A DNA stretch of 27,248 bases from Chromera velia (GCA_018398765.1 JAHBMJ010000875.1:1-27248), one strand, 5' to 3'. Shown: positions 1 through 10,436, counted from the first letter of the stretch. The notes: a model not told the origin generated them from the letters alone. Numbers and translations are program-made.

Positions 1-327
1 TCCTCCTCCTCCTCAGCTATCGCAGCAGCATTGCCGAATCCTCCGGCTTCCCCCGAAGACCCTCCCCCTGAAGCCCCACCATTATCGCAACCCCCCTGGA
101 GAAGGTCGTCACCAGGAAAATCAAGAAGGCTGCACCGAACAGAAGAGAACCAGCCAGAGCCAGATGCAGCCGCCGCCCCCGATCCCATGCCAGCCCCCGT
201 CTCCGCCCCAGCCGCAGAACCCAATTCCGCCTCGGCTTCTGCTTCTGCTTCTAGCGACATCCCCCACCGAGCTTCCACGCATGACCAAGAGCATCAAAAC
301 CCGTCCCCTTCAGAACAGGAATCCTGA
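1..327 (+). CDS. Pro/Ala/Ser-rich open frame entering from the left edge (hypothetical, partial)
   Basis: This frame is open from the first base to a TGA at 325-327. It starts with a Ser run and continues as a proline-, alanine- and serine-rich chain with an (SA) stretch near residues 78-85 and a basic patch (WRRSSPGKSRRLHR) around residues 33-46. There is no recognisable domain. It could be the 3' end of a gene that starts outside the window. It could also be an upstream low-complexity exon of the rhomboid-like gene that follows on the same strand, with the repeat at 507-848 lying in the intron between them. Low-complexity composition can keep a frame open by chance, so coding status is uncertain. 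Confidence 0.25.
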   Translation, partial: SSSSSAIAAALPNPPASPEDPPPEAPPLSQPPWRRSSPGKSRRLHRTEENQPEPDAAAAPDPMPAPVSAPAAEPNSASASASASSDIPHRASTHDQEHQNPSPSEQES

Positions 328-506
328 GAGAGAGAAGAGGTTCTGGAGAAGGTTTCCGGCCCCACCAGCACCGTCGCTCTTTCGGTATGGGACTTTGAGA
401 GTTTCGTTACCGCCGAAAGAGTCCTCCCGCAAGATACGAAGACACAGCATCAGAAGAATCCCCCTCCGCAGGGACGCCCCCCCACCCCCCCACCCCTGTC
501 TAAAGA

Positions 507-848
507 CCATGACGGTGCCGGTCCCCGCGTGCAGTTTTCTTTTTTCCTTTTTCTTTTTTTGATTTTTGAATGTTCTTGTCTTGTCTTTTTTTTCTTCTCT
601 TTCTTGTCTTGAGTGGAAGCAGCAGAGGAGTAGCGTGTGAAACCAGTGATCACGTGAAAGTCTGTCGGGAGGTGGAGAGGCAAGGGGCGCTTAACTCTCA
701 CCTTTCGGGCCCCCTGCCCACGCTGTTTGATTGTTGGTGCTGTGCTTTTGTCTTTGTTCTTTCTTTCTTTTTGTCTGTTGTGTTCATGAAGAAAAGAAGG
801 GAGAAGAAGAAACATATAGTCTGTCTGTCTGTCTGTCTGTCTGTCTGT
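507..848 (+). repeat. Dispersed repeat, left copy (matches 26704-27060 in inverted orientation)
   Basis: From CCATGACGGTGCCGGTCCCC (507) to the (CTGT)n run ending near 848, this segment matches the reverse complement of 26704-27060. The core at about 606-845 is nearly identical, with only a few substitutions seen by eye. The T-rich part at 541-605 is less well conserved. The unit ends in ATATAGTCTGTC followed by (CTGT)n. A translated frame (GSSRGVACETSDHVKVCREV) is open in both copies, but this follows from DNA identity and is not evidence of coding. The copy lies directly upstream of the splice acceptor at 940-941, so it is probably intronic. Confidence 0.8.
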
Positions 849-941
849 GCGTGTTTGCCTGCGGGCCTGGTTGGGCCTGATGGCGACTTCTCGTCACGCC
901 GGAGTTCTGATTTGTTGTTTTCTGGTGCTTCGATCGTGCAG

Positions 942-1706
942 GTCAACAAATGGGACCAGGGCGTGGTTCAGTCGTTTGTCTTTTTGCTGACCGGCACATT
1001 CTTCGAGAGACTCTACGGCCCTTCGGCTGTTCTGCTGTCGCTGCTGGGAATGACGGCATTTGGGAATTTGGTGAGTGCCCGACTGATGCGAGATCCAGGG
1101 TCGGCTGTGTTCTCTACCACGCACGGGCTCACGTTTCTCACGTCAGTGGCGGCTTTCGGCTTTCCACGCTGGATCGTTCTGCCGGGTCTTCCTGTGCCTA
1201 ACTTGATTCTCAGTGCACCGTTGTTCGCACTGTTGGCGGGGGCGGTCTCTCAGGCGGCCTCTGTGCGGGCTGCTGTAGCCAAAAATTCAGAGGACGCTTC
1301 TGACAGAGAGGAAGTGTCAATGAAACAGGGGGGAGAAAAGAAAGGGGGTTGGGGGAAGGATCTTTCGGTCCGTGAGACCCGTGAGAGACTTTTGCATCTT
1401 CAGTGGATGCTCGAGGGTCTCTCGGGAATGTCTGGGGGGGGAAGCTCCTCACGGTCTGAGGGGGAAATGGCGGCACATCTTTTGAATCTTCCTGTAAGTG
1501 GAAAAGGCCCGTTGTCAAATGCGTGGAGAGAGAAGAGGGCGGTGTGTGAGGAAGAACTTCGAGTATTGGCAAAGGTGCAGGAAGCGAAACACGCGGAAGT
1601 CGTGGCCTCGGATGCGCTTGGCCGTTTGGCTCCGGAGTTGTTCTTTCTTTCTGCTGCAGGAATAACTCGGTTTTTCTCCACCTTCATTTTCATGTCGACG
1701 GTCTGA
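942..1706 (+). CDS. Rhomboid-like multi-pass membrane protein, 3' exon(s), no catalytic GxSG seen
   Basis: A pyrimidine-containing stretch ending in GATCGTGCAG at 932-941 gives a good acceptor, and the frame is then open to TGA at 1704-1706. The first about 105 residues are hydrophobic and resemble the middle of a rhomboid fold: a helix, then TGTFFERLYGPSAVLLSLLG (fold-typical E-x-x-x-G), then FGNLVSARLM, then a loop and further hydrophobic segments. The position where rhomboid proteases carry Gly-x-Ser-Gly reads FSTTHGLTF, so a protease-dead (iRhom- or UBAC2-like) protein is more likely than an active protease. The rest is hydrophilic and helical. A strong GTAAGT donor at 1495 and AG sites at 1578-1579 and 1659-1660 mean the end may be spliced differently. 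Upstream exons, including the start codon, were not identified. The family call is moderate because other 6-TM families can show such patterns. Confidence 0.45.
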   Translation, partial: VNKWDQGVVQSFVFLLTGTFFERLYGPSAVLLSLLGMTAFGNLVSARLMRDPGSAVFSTTHGLTFLTSVAAFGFPRWIVLPGLPVPNLILSAPLFALLAGAVSQAASVRAAVAKNSEDASDREEVSMKQGGEKKGGWGKDLSVRETRERLLHLQWMLEGLSGMSGGGSSSRSEGEMAAHLLNLPVSGKGPLSNAWREKRAVCEEELRVLAKVQEAKHAEVVASDALGRLAPELFFLSAAGITRFFSTFIFMSTV

Positions 1707-2337
1707 CGAGTGAATTGCTACCAGCTTGAAAAATCAGATCGAGTGCTTTGACTGCTTTGAAATTCTCCAGCGTCGTACCGCTTCAGCACGAGCAAAGTCT
1801 AAGCAAAGCAGTATGAGTTTAATATTATTGGAGAATTTGGTATTCCATTGAACATCATTCACAGTTTCTAAATTGCATGTAACGTACGGAAAATAATGAG
1901 TCAACTTGCAATTCTTGTACGTATATCCAATAGTAGGTAGGTAGTTTTAAATGTAGCTTGGCAGACATGCAGTTGCATAGTAAATCACTCTGTGTGTAAA
2001 CCTATAGGTGTAAACAGTGCATTAAGCATAGATTGTATAATGATACTATCAATAAAACTAGGCTTTAACTAGCAATAAAAATTTGAAACATTAAAAACAT
2101 AAATTTGAGTCAAATTGAGTGTTAGTAAGGTCCGTCTTTCGTTGAGCCACGTGCATCACCATAGCTATAATTTCTAGGCTATAGTTTGTTCTATCAATTT
2201 TTGTTTTAAAAAATTGTTAGAGGAATGTTTTTATTTAAACCATTAATTACCAGTATATCTAAAGTTGGTTTTTAAACATGATCGATTCTTTAGACAATTA
2301 AGACTAACCAGCTTGTCTCCTTTAACCAGCTTAATTG
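1707..2337. other. AT-rich intergenic spacer between convergent genes
   Basis: This stretch is clearly AT-richer than its flanks and has no convincing exon on either strand. It lies between the 3' end of the rhomboid-like gene (+) and the 3' end of the acyltransferase gene (-), so it should hold both transcript ends. The short word AACCAGCTT occurs twice near 2308-2332. No tRNA or other RNA gene was recognised. Confidence 0.6.
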
Positions 2338-3712
2338 CTAACGAGGAGACAGGCTCTTTCTCAAGGGGGCCTCAATAGCCACCGTGACTACCCAACCGAA
2401 GAGAATCGACAGAGGAAAGAAGAGGAACAGCCAGGTCCAGGGAAGCAGCCTCTCTTGCTGAAAGACATCACAGCTACTTGGGGGAACCGTCCAAGTAGAC
2501 ATGTACACACACTCTGCTGGTGCAGAGGCCCCCCCTCTGGCTGCCCACTGGAGCCATCCAAGCAGCATCAGGTGGACCAAGTAAAGAGACATTGAGATCT
2601 CCCCTGCAATTCGAAAAACATGCAGTCGGCAGATCGATCGATGCACACATGCAGGGAGAGACAGAGAGAGAGAAAAAGCACGTCGACGAATCCTGAGGCA
2701 AATAGAAATAGAGACCAGACGCACGATCGCAACAGGTGGCAATCAAGAGACAAACGCTGCCAGCTGGCGAGGAGGGTAGGCGGAAAAAAAGACACATACC
2801 CCCACCCCATCCCCCCCACAGACAGACAGAGAGAGAGAGAGCATGACTACGGTGGTAGAAGCGGGAGATGAACAAAGGAGAAAGGGAGGAACGAAGGAGC
2901 GGAGTGGCGAAGGGAAAGAAATGAGCAAGGTAGAGAGCCACACAGAGAGATGAAGACAGACAGAGACAGAAACAGAGACAGACTCACCCAACCACTGGAA
3001 CCCTCTTGTGAGCATCACTCTTGAGGTGACAGATTTCTGCTCAACGTCTAGGGCTACGTTTTGAATCACCAAAAGTTGTATGCCTGCAGAAAGAAATCAT
3101 TCATTCATCCCACGAATTCGTCAGTCGCTTTGTGTGAGTAACCAAGGAGGACATGGCAGGGAGTATAAATGAAAGAGAAAGGATCCAAATTCTATTCGCT
3201 GTCCTTCGGAAGTGAGGAACTCTTCAAGGGATCGTAAGGGAGACGGGCACACGGACGCATTTGCCCATTTCTCCATCTTTCACATGCCTGTCTATGTGAC
3301 TGTTGTGCCAGTTTTTTGTTTTTCATTTGATTTGGTTTGCCCTTCATGTCCTTGGAGAGTCGATTCATGAGGGCACAAAATGAAGAAAAGTGTCCTTGCT
3401 TCCCTCCCCCCACTTTTGAAGGCCGCCACTGGGTGAAAAAACGGAGCCAGACAGAACAGGCCGCCACTGGGTGAAAGAACAAAGCTAGGCAGAGGAGAGG
3501 AGAGGAGAGACCAACGTACGTGGAACGACGAACTGTCCCACAATATCCATCCTCCACATGAAGTCACCGACTGGACCCGGAACCCTGAAGGAAGGAAGGC
3601 ATGCACGTATGGAGGGAGGCAAAAGGGAAAGAAAAGTCATTGCATGATGGACGTGTGAAAGTTCAACTACACGAGTGGCTTCAGACAGGAAGTTCGGAAC
3701 TCTCTCTCTCTC

Positions 3713-3781
<69 letters not shown>

Positions 3782-3783
3782 CG

Positions 3784-3832
<49 letters not shown>

Positions 3833-4461
3833 AGAGAGAGAGAGAGAGAGAGCAAATGGACGGACGAGAAATGAAATGACTGATGCGGTCCTTTTTTCTT
3901 TCGGCTGTCCTGTAATGCTTTTGGTTTGTTTCAAGTCAAGCTCCACTGCACAACGTAGGATTTTTTTATTTTCGTTTCGTTTCATAACAGCTGACTGACG
4001 TGCTCAGGACGCAAAGCACCAAAAAGAATCCCTGCATGCATGCGGCCAGAACACAAATAAAAGTGCGAACGTGTCTCCTTTCCCAGAAACATGCCTGCCT
4101 GCCTGCCTTGCAGACGGATGGAAAATCTGTGCATGCGTTCGACTGTGGAAAGCAAAGCTTTCGTTCCCATCCCACATGTTCAAGAGGAAAGCCAGAGCCA
4201 CAAATGTTCCTTTGAGAGAGAATTAAGAGGAAGCCATGCAATGCGAACCATGTGAGATTGCCGTAATGTTGAGTGACAGATTTTTGGAGGAGGAAAGAAG
4301 ACGAGGAAGAAAATGAATCAGGAGAGCTAAAGCAGGAGGTGCATTCTGCAGTTTTCTGTTCTTTCTTTCTTTCTTTCTTTGTTTGTTTGTCACTATTCTT
4401 CTTTCTTTCTTTCTGTTTCTTTCTTTTTTTGTTTGTTTGTTTGTTTGCTTGTTACTATTCT

Positions 4462-4543
<82 letters not shown>

Positions 4544-4546
4544 TTC

Positions 4547-4580
<34 letters not shown>

Positions 4581-4597
4581 GTCTGTCTGTCTGTCTG

Positions 4598-4629
<32 letters not shown>

Positions 4630-5765
4630 TCCTTCTTTCCTGCTTTCTTTCTTTCCTTCTTTCTTTCTTTCTTTGTTTGTTTCTTTGTTTGTTACTATTC
4701 TTCTTTCTTTTGTATTTTTATTTATTTCTTTTCTTCATTCCCCCTGTGTGTCTGCCTGACCATCCACACAAGCATCCACACGTCTGCTCTCGTTGCGGCA
4801 TTTCTCTTTTCCCCTTCTGCCCTGGCGGCCTCCCCATGCAGCAAGGAGCCCTCCTCTGCCTCTCCCTGCCCCTCTGGATGAGGTAGTGATGCCTCCGTCG
4901 CTCCATCTCCCTCTTCCCCCATTTCCTCCTGTTGACCCGACTCCCCCCCCTCCCCTGCCCGAGTTGCCTCTTTCCACGATGAAATCTTTCGAGAACACAA
5001 AAGACCTGCCGACATCCCCATCAAAAAAATAGGGAGCCTCGACACAGGGTTCGTCGTAGGGACCCAATAGAACTGCTTTGAGGGATCGTGCCAATGCATC
5101 TTTTCGAACCACCACTGAATCCCATGCAAAAGCGACATCCCGACAACAAATTGCAAGACGTCCATTGACCACTCGAGTCTCTGCAAGAAGACAGAGCTTT
5201 TCTTCCTCAAGCACAAAAACAGGGAAGGGAACAGAAGGTAGAAGAACACAAGGGTGCAGATGGTCCATGAGGCAACGTTGGGTATGTGCACAAAAAGGCC
5301 CCAAGTTGCCGTGCATGTTAGAGCCAAGGGTATCATTCGAGGCCAGCTTGGTGGTTTGGCATCAGTGTAGCCTGAAAAGACGAGTGGAACCGCGAGGAGG
5401 TTCGTCAGGATGTAAGTGGGGTATACGCGTGCAAAGCGTTTCCAATGAAAATTCCAGTAATCGAAGTGCGCCCCTTCCCCCCCTCGCGCACTTCGGTCGT
5501 TGGCAGTTGCCAGGCAGAAACCGGAGAGGAGGAAGAAGAAGGGCATTTGCACTGGGACAAAGAGACGGGGGAGGACTGAGGACGCAGTGCAGAAGAGGAG
5601 CCCGTGCCCGATCATGATATACACAGCACAGAGACCCCGTAGACCACTCAGAGTGTCCAAGTTTAGCTGTGACGAAGAAGGGGGGCGCTCCTGGGTGAGT
5701 AAGAGAGCACCGTCAACATTTGATTGTTGCGGACCAGCTGTGAGAAACAAATTTGTCCCCCCCAT
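2338..5765 (-). CDS. Acyltransferase 3 family (OafA/YrhL-like) integral membrane protein, multi-exon
   Basis: The family transfers acyl groups from a thioester donor to sugars, lipids or peptides at a membrane. The first ATG is at 5765. The large 5' exon shows LSGLRGLCAVYIMIGH (Arg43, His54, the paired family residues), PFFFLLSGF (75-83), KRFARVYPTYIL (109-120) and SWTICTLVFFYLLFP (166-180). Three further exons fit by phase: 3584-3520 (VPGPVGDFMWRMDIVGQFVV...), 3083-2988 (...VMLTRGFQWL) and 2603-2338. Joined phases 1 and 1 recreate WLGEISMSLYLVH, the classic late-family motif. A last hydrophobic segment and EAPLRK precede the stop. The donor ending the large exon is unresolved: phase 2 is required, only weak GT sites are seen, and an additional exon is possible. 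The acidic Gly/Glu linker after residue 265 may run past the true exon end. A further in-frame region extends upstream of 5765 without an ATG. Confidence 0.8.
2620..2980. repeat. Purine-rich simple-sequence intron (GAGA/GACA-rich)
   Basis: On the plus strand this interval is dominated by GAGA, GACA and AGGA words. It forms most of the 384-bp last intron (2604-2987) of the minus-strand acyltransferase gene, so the transcript is pyrimidine-rich here. The frames read on either strand are low-complexity products of this composition. Confidence 0.6.
3421..3480. repeat. Direct repeat of a 22-bp unit in an intron
   Basis: GGCCGCCACTGGGTGAAARA plus AC occurs at 3421-3442 and again at 3459-3480 with one mismatch, offset 38 bp. 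It lies inside the acyltransferase intron 3084-3519. Confidence 0.7.
3709..3852. repeat. Compound microsatellite (CT)n(CA)n(GA)n
   Basis: A short CT run is followed by about 17 CA units (3718-3752) and then about 100 bp of mostly GA units with small interruptions. It lies in an intron of the minus-strand acyltransferase gene, where it reads (TC)n(TG)n. The same CA-then-GA architecture recurs at 25019-25072. Confidence 0.9.
4360..4735. repeat. Long (TTTC)n / (TTTG)n / (CTGT)n tetranucleotide array
   Basis: About 370 bp of TTTC units are interrupted by TTTG, TTCC and CTGT blocks. The plus strand gives three overlapping 'FFLSFFLS'-type open frames that exist only because a 4-bp repeat cycles through all frames without stops. 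The array sits just 3' of the large acyltransferase exon on the minus strand and is probably intronic, where it reads (GAAA)n. Confidence 0.95.
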
Positions 5766-6758
5766 TGTGTCCAAGCGTACGTGTGGGAGGGGGTACTGGC
5801 GGACAAGCACAGTCACACGGTCACACGGTCTGCACAAAGCCTCGTTGCCACCATGACAAAGGCTGTATCAAAAAAACCCTCCTCAGGCTCGCAGAAGACT
5901 GTTGTGATGCTCCGTTTAATACCTTGACAAATTCGACAAGAATTACCAGTCTGGGAGCCCTCGAAGCTCTAAGGATGGAACGAACAGTTCTGGTCCCTCT
6001 AGAGATCGTCAAAAGTCATGTTAATTCAGCATAACCGGCAGATTGTAAAGCTGAGTGTGTCTTAATTGCTGGAGTTGCCGGATATGTTGCGAGGTGTTGT
6101 GCAACGCAGCAACTGTCAAGGATCAGTCACAGGCTGAGAGTCATGCAGCAGTTTCATCCTTTGTGTACACCCGCCTTTCGGGACCAACCCGGGATTTATT
6201 AATAATTTGGAAGGCCCGGCGGCGGCGCCGCGGCGCCATCCGAGGCACTCAGACAGTTTTCCGGGACTTCGAAGTGCTTACCTCCGATGGCAGTCTGTCA
6301 ATTTTAGGGGCCCAAGCCCATTTTTTCTCACATAAAAGTTTCCTCTGCGGCCCCGTAAATTAAAAGACATTTCTGTACGCGAGCCATCCCAGGTTTTCAC
6401 ACGTTTTCACCCACAGTTCGAAAGTCGGTGTGTCCCGTCATTCAGCTTCTGAAATTTTGTTTTTTTCAGCCAGTATTTTGCGGTACGTGGCTTTGACGCA
6501 GACAGAAATGGTTTGACCTCAACCAATCTGGGTCATAACTTCCGTGAAAGGAAGGTGTCCTTTCACTTGGTCGTTGGAGTGCAGTGATCAACCATCGGGT
6601 GTTTTCAAGCGTAGAAGTCACACGGTCATTTTGGGACACACTAGTTCTCTCTGATCGAAGCTTTGAAACTTGGACTTACCTGCTGGTCTGCACATACCGC
6701 TAAAACTCAGTTACAGCTACCTTCTCTTTCACTCTTTCCGGAGTTATCTCATCTCAAG
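5766..6758. other. Divergent intergenic region between acyltransferase (-) and ubiquitin-like gene (+)
   Basis: This roughly 1-kb spacer should hold both promoters and 5' leaders. The interval 6055-6363 is open on the plus strand, but its product has no recognisable motif and no clear splice or homology support, so I do not call a gene. A 14-bp perfect GC palindrome (GGCGCCGCGGCGCC, 6224-6237) lies in the middle. No TATA box or RNA gene is asserted. Confidence 0.5.
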
Positions 6759-9100
6759 ATGCCGCAAGGCGCAACCCTACACCCCAATAAACTTCAGTTC
6801 TGGTCTTCGGGCTTCTTTGCCACAGAGCAACTTCTTCGCAAGTGGGATGCTGCAGCGAGTTTGGACTGGAAATGGTAAGTGCACGTTTCACCGTTTCTCG
6901 TTTGCGCACACTCTTCTCCCAGTCACAAAAGACTGCATCTGCCCTTCATTGGCGTGCAGGCTGGTGGAGTGCATGCTGAACACCCCAGTGTACTACCACC
7001 TTCCTCAGGGAACCATCAGCCTTGATGATGACGAGGACGTGGAAGCAGAGAAGACACGTGTGCAGAACGTTGGCCACTCGTATGCAATGATTAGAGACAC
7101 TGTCGCTCTGCTCATCACGAAGTCGATGGAAGGTCGGTGCCAGCTAATTCTCGCCTCTGTTCTGGCTGCCACTTTCCTTTTTCGTTGAGACCTGATCTTC
7201 CGGCTCTCTTGGTGCCGTACGTTTTCCTCATTTCGTGTGCATTCACGTGTTTTCTCTTTCGTCCGTTTCACAGATGACGAGGATGATTGGTTGCTCCTTC
7301 CCACTCCTTACGGGCGCATTCACGACCTGATGGAGAAGAACTCGGAGTTCTATCGGGACTTCCTTAGGGCCATTGAACACGGGAAACCGAGGCTCATCAA
7401 GAAGAGGAGAAATGATCCCTCGGTGAGGCGATCCGTGGAAGGAAGCCTTTTCACCACTTCATTCTTTGTTGAACCTTGGTTTCTTACCTTCTTGCGTGCC
7501 GTTTCGGCAGCGAGCATCAAAAGAAGGAAAGCACAGAAAAAGAGGAATGGACAAACAGCTGAAAGAGCTGGTTGTCGTCGCATCCCTCGCTCCTTTGCTT
7601 TGCCTTTCACACACACTCGCACGCGAGCTCCACTGTCCGATTCAAGTCAACGTACACTTCGGTACAATTCCTCTTTCTCTTTCTATCCCGCTCTCTTCCC
7701 CTTTCCCTTTCTCCCATCCTCCTGGGCCCGTTACAATTCGAAAGAAGGAAGTAGAATGAGAAAGTTGAGAAATGATTTTCATCTCTCTTCTCTCTTCGTT
7801 CCTTCATAACAGGAGGTGGAGCTGCAGAGGAAGGCCGCACTTCGCAGCGCATTCCACCGAATTTGGGGCTTTCAGTTTCCCCTCCCCCCCATTCTCATCG
7901 CCAACGGTCAAGAAGTCGCAGAGTTCATCACCAAGAGAGCAGAGAAAGCCGACAGAGGGTACAACCCGTCTCGCGGCTTTCACAGGAGTAACGGGTACTT
8001 CAAACCCCATCCGTACAGTTACGCCGATCGGATGCTCCCTCAGAATCAGCAGGGCAGAAACAGACCCCGACTGCTCCCCGCTGGTTCTGGATCTGGTGAA
8101 GGTCTGGATGGACGCAGAGGTCCCCGTGTGCGTGAGTTTGGGGGGGTGGAACCGGAGACTTGGCAAGCAGACTTTGGGGGGGACCGATTTGTGGAGAGGC
8201 CGAATAGAGAGTTCCACATCGATCCAGCACCAGAGACATCCAGCTCGAACGTTCCACTCTTCAACGGTCACACTGCCCTTGCAGACCCTGCATCCTCTAC
8301 CCGCACGCACACACAGGAAGCCTCTGGCTCCCCTCGTATGAACGAAAACGGGAATGCCACTGCCAGTGCCGCGCCTTCGCGTGCACCTCCCGCCCTTGCC
8401 GTACCAGTGGAAGATTCCCAGGACGTCCTTGTGAAGATCTACGACCCGAAGGGACAGAGGAAGACGTACAAGGTTAAGTCGGGGCGGATCTCATCGAAGG
8501 CGTTCTCGAAGGTGAGGGAGGGATTAGAGTTCCTGTTTTTCGGTCGGGCACAGCAAACTGACTGTTCAGACACCCATCTTGATTGCTGGATGGAATAGAG
8601 TGAAAGTGGAGGTTCTCTTTCTGCGCTTCTCGTTCTCCTTCGAGAATGACCTCATCATACCGTCCGTGTTCTCATTGTCCCATCTCGTCTCTTCACCTTG
8701 TCCCCGAGCCCATGCAGACAGAAACGCTTCGTGCAGCCTCTAATCTTTTTCCTCTTCTTGGCACCTCTCTGTCCACAAATTCAATGGTCTCCTTTCTTTC
8801 TCTTTCTTCTTTTTGTTTCAGGTTGCGAAGGTGTATGCCGACAACCTGCGACTGGACCCGGGTGACATCAGCTTCCGTGCGGGCACACGTAACGGTGAGG
8901 AGGTTGATCTGATGAATTTCGGGGGCACTCTCGATCGAGAGCTCATCCTCCACGCCGTCGTAGTCAACAACCGGAGCTTTGGGGGTCAACCTTCGCCAGC
9001 AGGGACAACGGAGGCGGACGACGCAATGGTGGTCAGTCAGTCAACACTCTCCTTTCTCTCCCCTCCCTCCTTTCAGATGAATTACAGGCTAGGGGGGTGA
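6759..9100 (+). CDS. Five-exon gene: unknown N-terminal region plus C-terminal ubiquitin/SUMO-like domain ending in Gly-Gly
   Basis: Exons are 6759-6874, 6960-7132, 7274-7422, 7813-8511 and 8822-9100. All have GT-AG borders and phases that join in frame (2, 1, 0, 0), giving about 471 residues. The start is the ATG at 6759, after a TTG-only extension. Residues 1-190 are a well-composed globular region I do not recognise, with an acidic LDDDEDVEAE patch. Residues about 190-345 are Gly/Pro/Ser/Asn-rich and probably disordered. Residues about 350-427 read as a beta-grasp domain: DVLVKIYDPKGQRKTYKVK (two strands), an Ala/Lys helix around the exon junction, ISFRAGTRNGEEVDL, then a final strand LILHAVVV. 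This order fits SUMO/Rad60-SLD-like folds. The protein ends NYRLGG. A 45-nt in-frame GT-AG segment (9032-9076) could be removed, leaving the same ending. A role in ubiquitin-like signalling is inference only. Confidence 0.7.
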
Positions 9101-10116
9101 GCGAGGGGGGGGCTGTCAACCGGTTAAGGTTGCACGGGCACAGCCAACTGAGGCGGGGATGGGAGTGTCCCTCCTCGCCTTTGTGATCAGGTTGGGGTGG
9201 ATCCATGGGGGGACTCAGACTTGTGCTTTGTTGCCTGAAAGCTTCAAAACAAGTGAAGCCGTAGCGTAGCAGAGAGACAAGCAAGCGGTTGGATCGAGCC
9301 ACACTCACACACACCCGCACTCTCTCACACACGCTCAGAAGCCTGTGATGTGAGTGACAGTCTCTGTACGTGCGTGTCTGTTCCTCCCTCCTATTTATCT
9401 AAAGGACTCCGCGACGGGCCCTGAAGGAGGATCCGCTTCGTCCAGCCAGCAGCAGCAGCCGATGCTCGCCGCTGGCGGTTTCTGAACCTTGACGGCGTCT
9501 GCCTTCCCTCCCTTCGCTTTGCCCAGGTCGGAAGGGATCGGGGATTGGTCATGCGTCTGATTTGCGTTCTTTCTCTCATTTGATTTGATTTGCGTGGCAA
9601 GCCTAAAATGCTTGTGTGCTACACACACACAATGCACTCATCCTTGCCTTTGCTCATCTCAACTGAAGAGACTGAAAGCGATCCAGCGTGTCCTTTTCTT
9701 CCGACCGTCTCTCCTTTTTTCTTTTGCTTGCTGGTTATAGAGAGGTGGTAGGCCTCCCTCATCACATGGTCCTGAATTAATTCATTAACATCTGGTTGGC
9801 TGAGCGTTCGTAGTATCAGTCAGTGCTGAGTGGGTTCATTCGTATCTCCTCTTTCTGCGTGTTTGTTGACACTCGGACTCATCTCTGTATGATCCCTACT
9901 TGTCTTTTTTGTTCTGCCCCCACCCGTACATATACCTCGATCCCTCGATCGACTGACTGCCCTTTTCTCGTGGACGCTTCCGCCTCCTTCCAACAGAGGG
10001 CGGCCTGAGGCGAGAGGAAGGGCACTAGAGGAGTGAAGGAGAGAGAGGTGGAGTGGAAGGGTTTGGTTGAAAGATGGACTTGAAAGTGACCGATTGCGTA
10101 GGACAGACAGACAGAA

Positions 10117-10146
10117 AGGGAAGGGAAGGGAAGGGAAGGGAAAGGG
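10117..10146 (+). repeat. (GGGAA)n minisatellite
   Basis: Five to six near-perfect GGGAA units follow a GACA stretch. It is a simple repeat in a non-coding region. Confidence 0.9.
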
Positions 10147-10436
10147 AGTGGAACCCCCCATTCGAAAAAAGGTCTTGTCTCGATGCTTCTTACTCTGTAA
10201 GCGCATCTGTTTCGTCTCTCTTTTTATTCTGTCAACAACAAGCTGTGGAGGGAGTGGAGGGGGGGTGGGGACTGCATCTCCTTTCTTAGTGCTTTACCGA
10301 GTGGCGGCACTGTCTGTCTACTCTTGAGTCAATGCAGTTCTCCCCTCTCATGGATTCTCTCTCCCACACTGCCGTTCTTTCTTTCTTGCTTTGGTTTGAC
10401 AGATAAATTCGAGTCGAGATCGAGATGGTCTCGTTA

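Noticed and set aside
570-941. N-terminal extension of the rhomboid-like frame, including a signal-peptide-like start at 570
   Set aside because: This part is the dispersed repeat, found again inverted at the right end, plus a (CTGT)n run. A good splice acceptor at 940-941 separates it from the real exon.
3601-3998. Open frames with (TH)n, (RE)n, (SL)n and (CV)n tracts
   Set aside because: They come from the (CA)n(GA)n microsatellite read on both strands, with no independent coding signal.
4273-4886. Open frames coding for (FFLS)n-type proteins on the plus strand
   Set aside because: They are products of a TTTC tetranucleotide array that has no stops in any plus-strand frame. They lie in a probable intron of the minus-strand acyltransferase gene.
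6055-6363. Plus-strand frame with an Arg-rich patch in the divergent region
   Set aside because: No motif, no splice support, and the Arg run comes from a GCG-rich palindrome.
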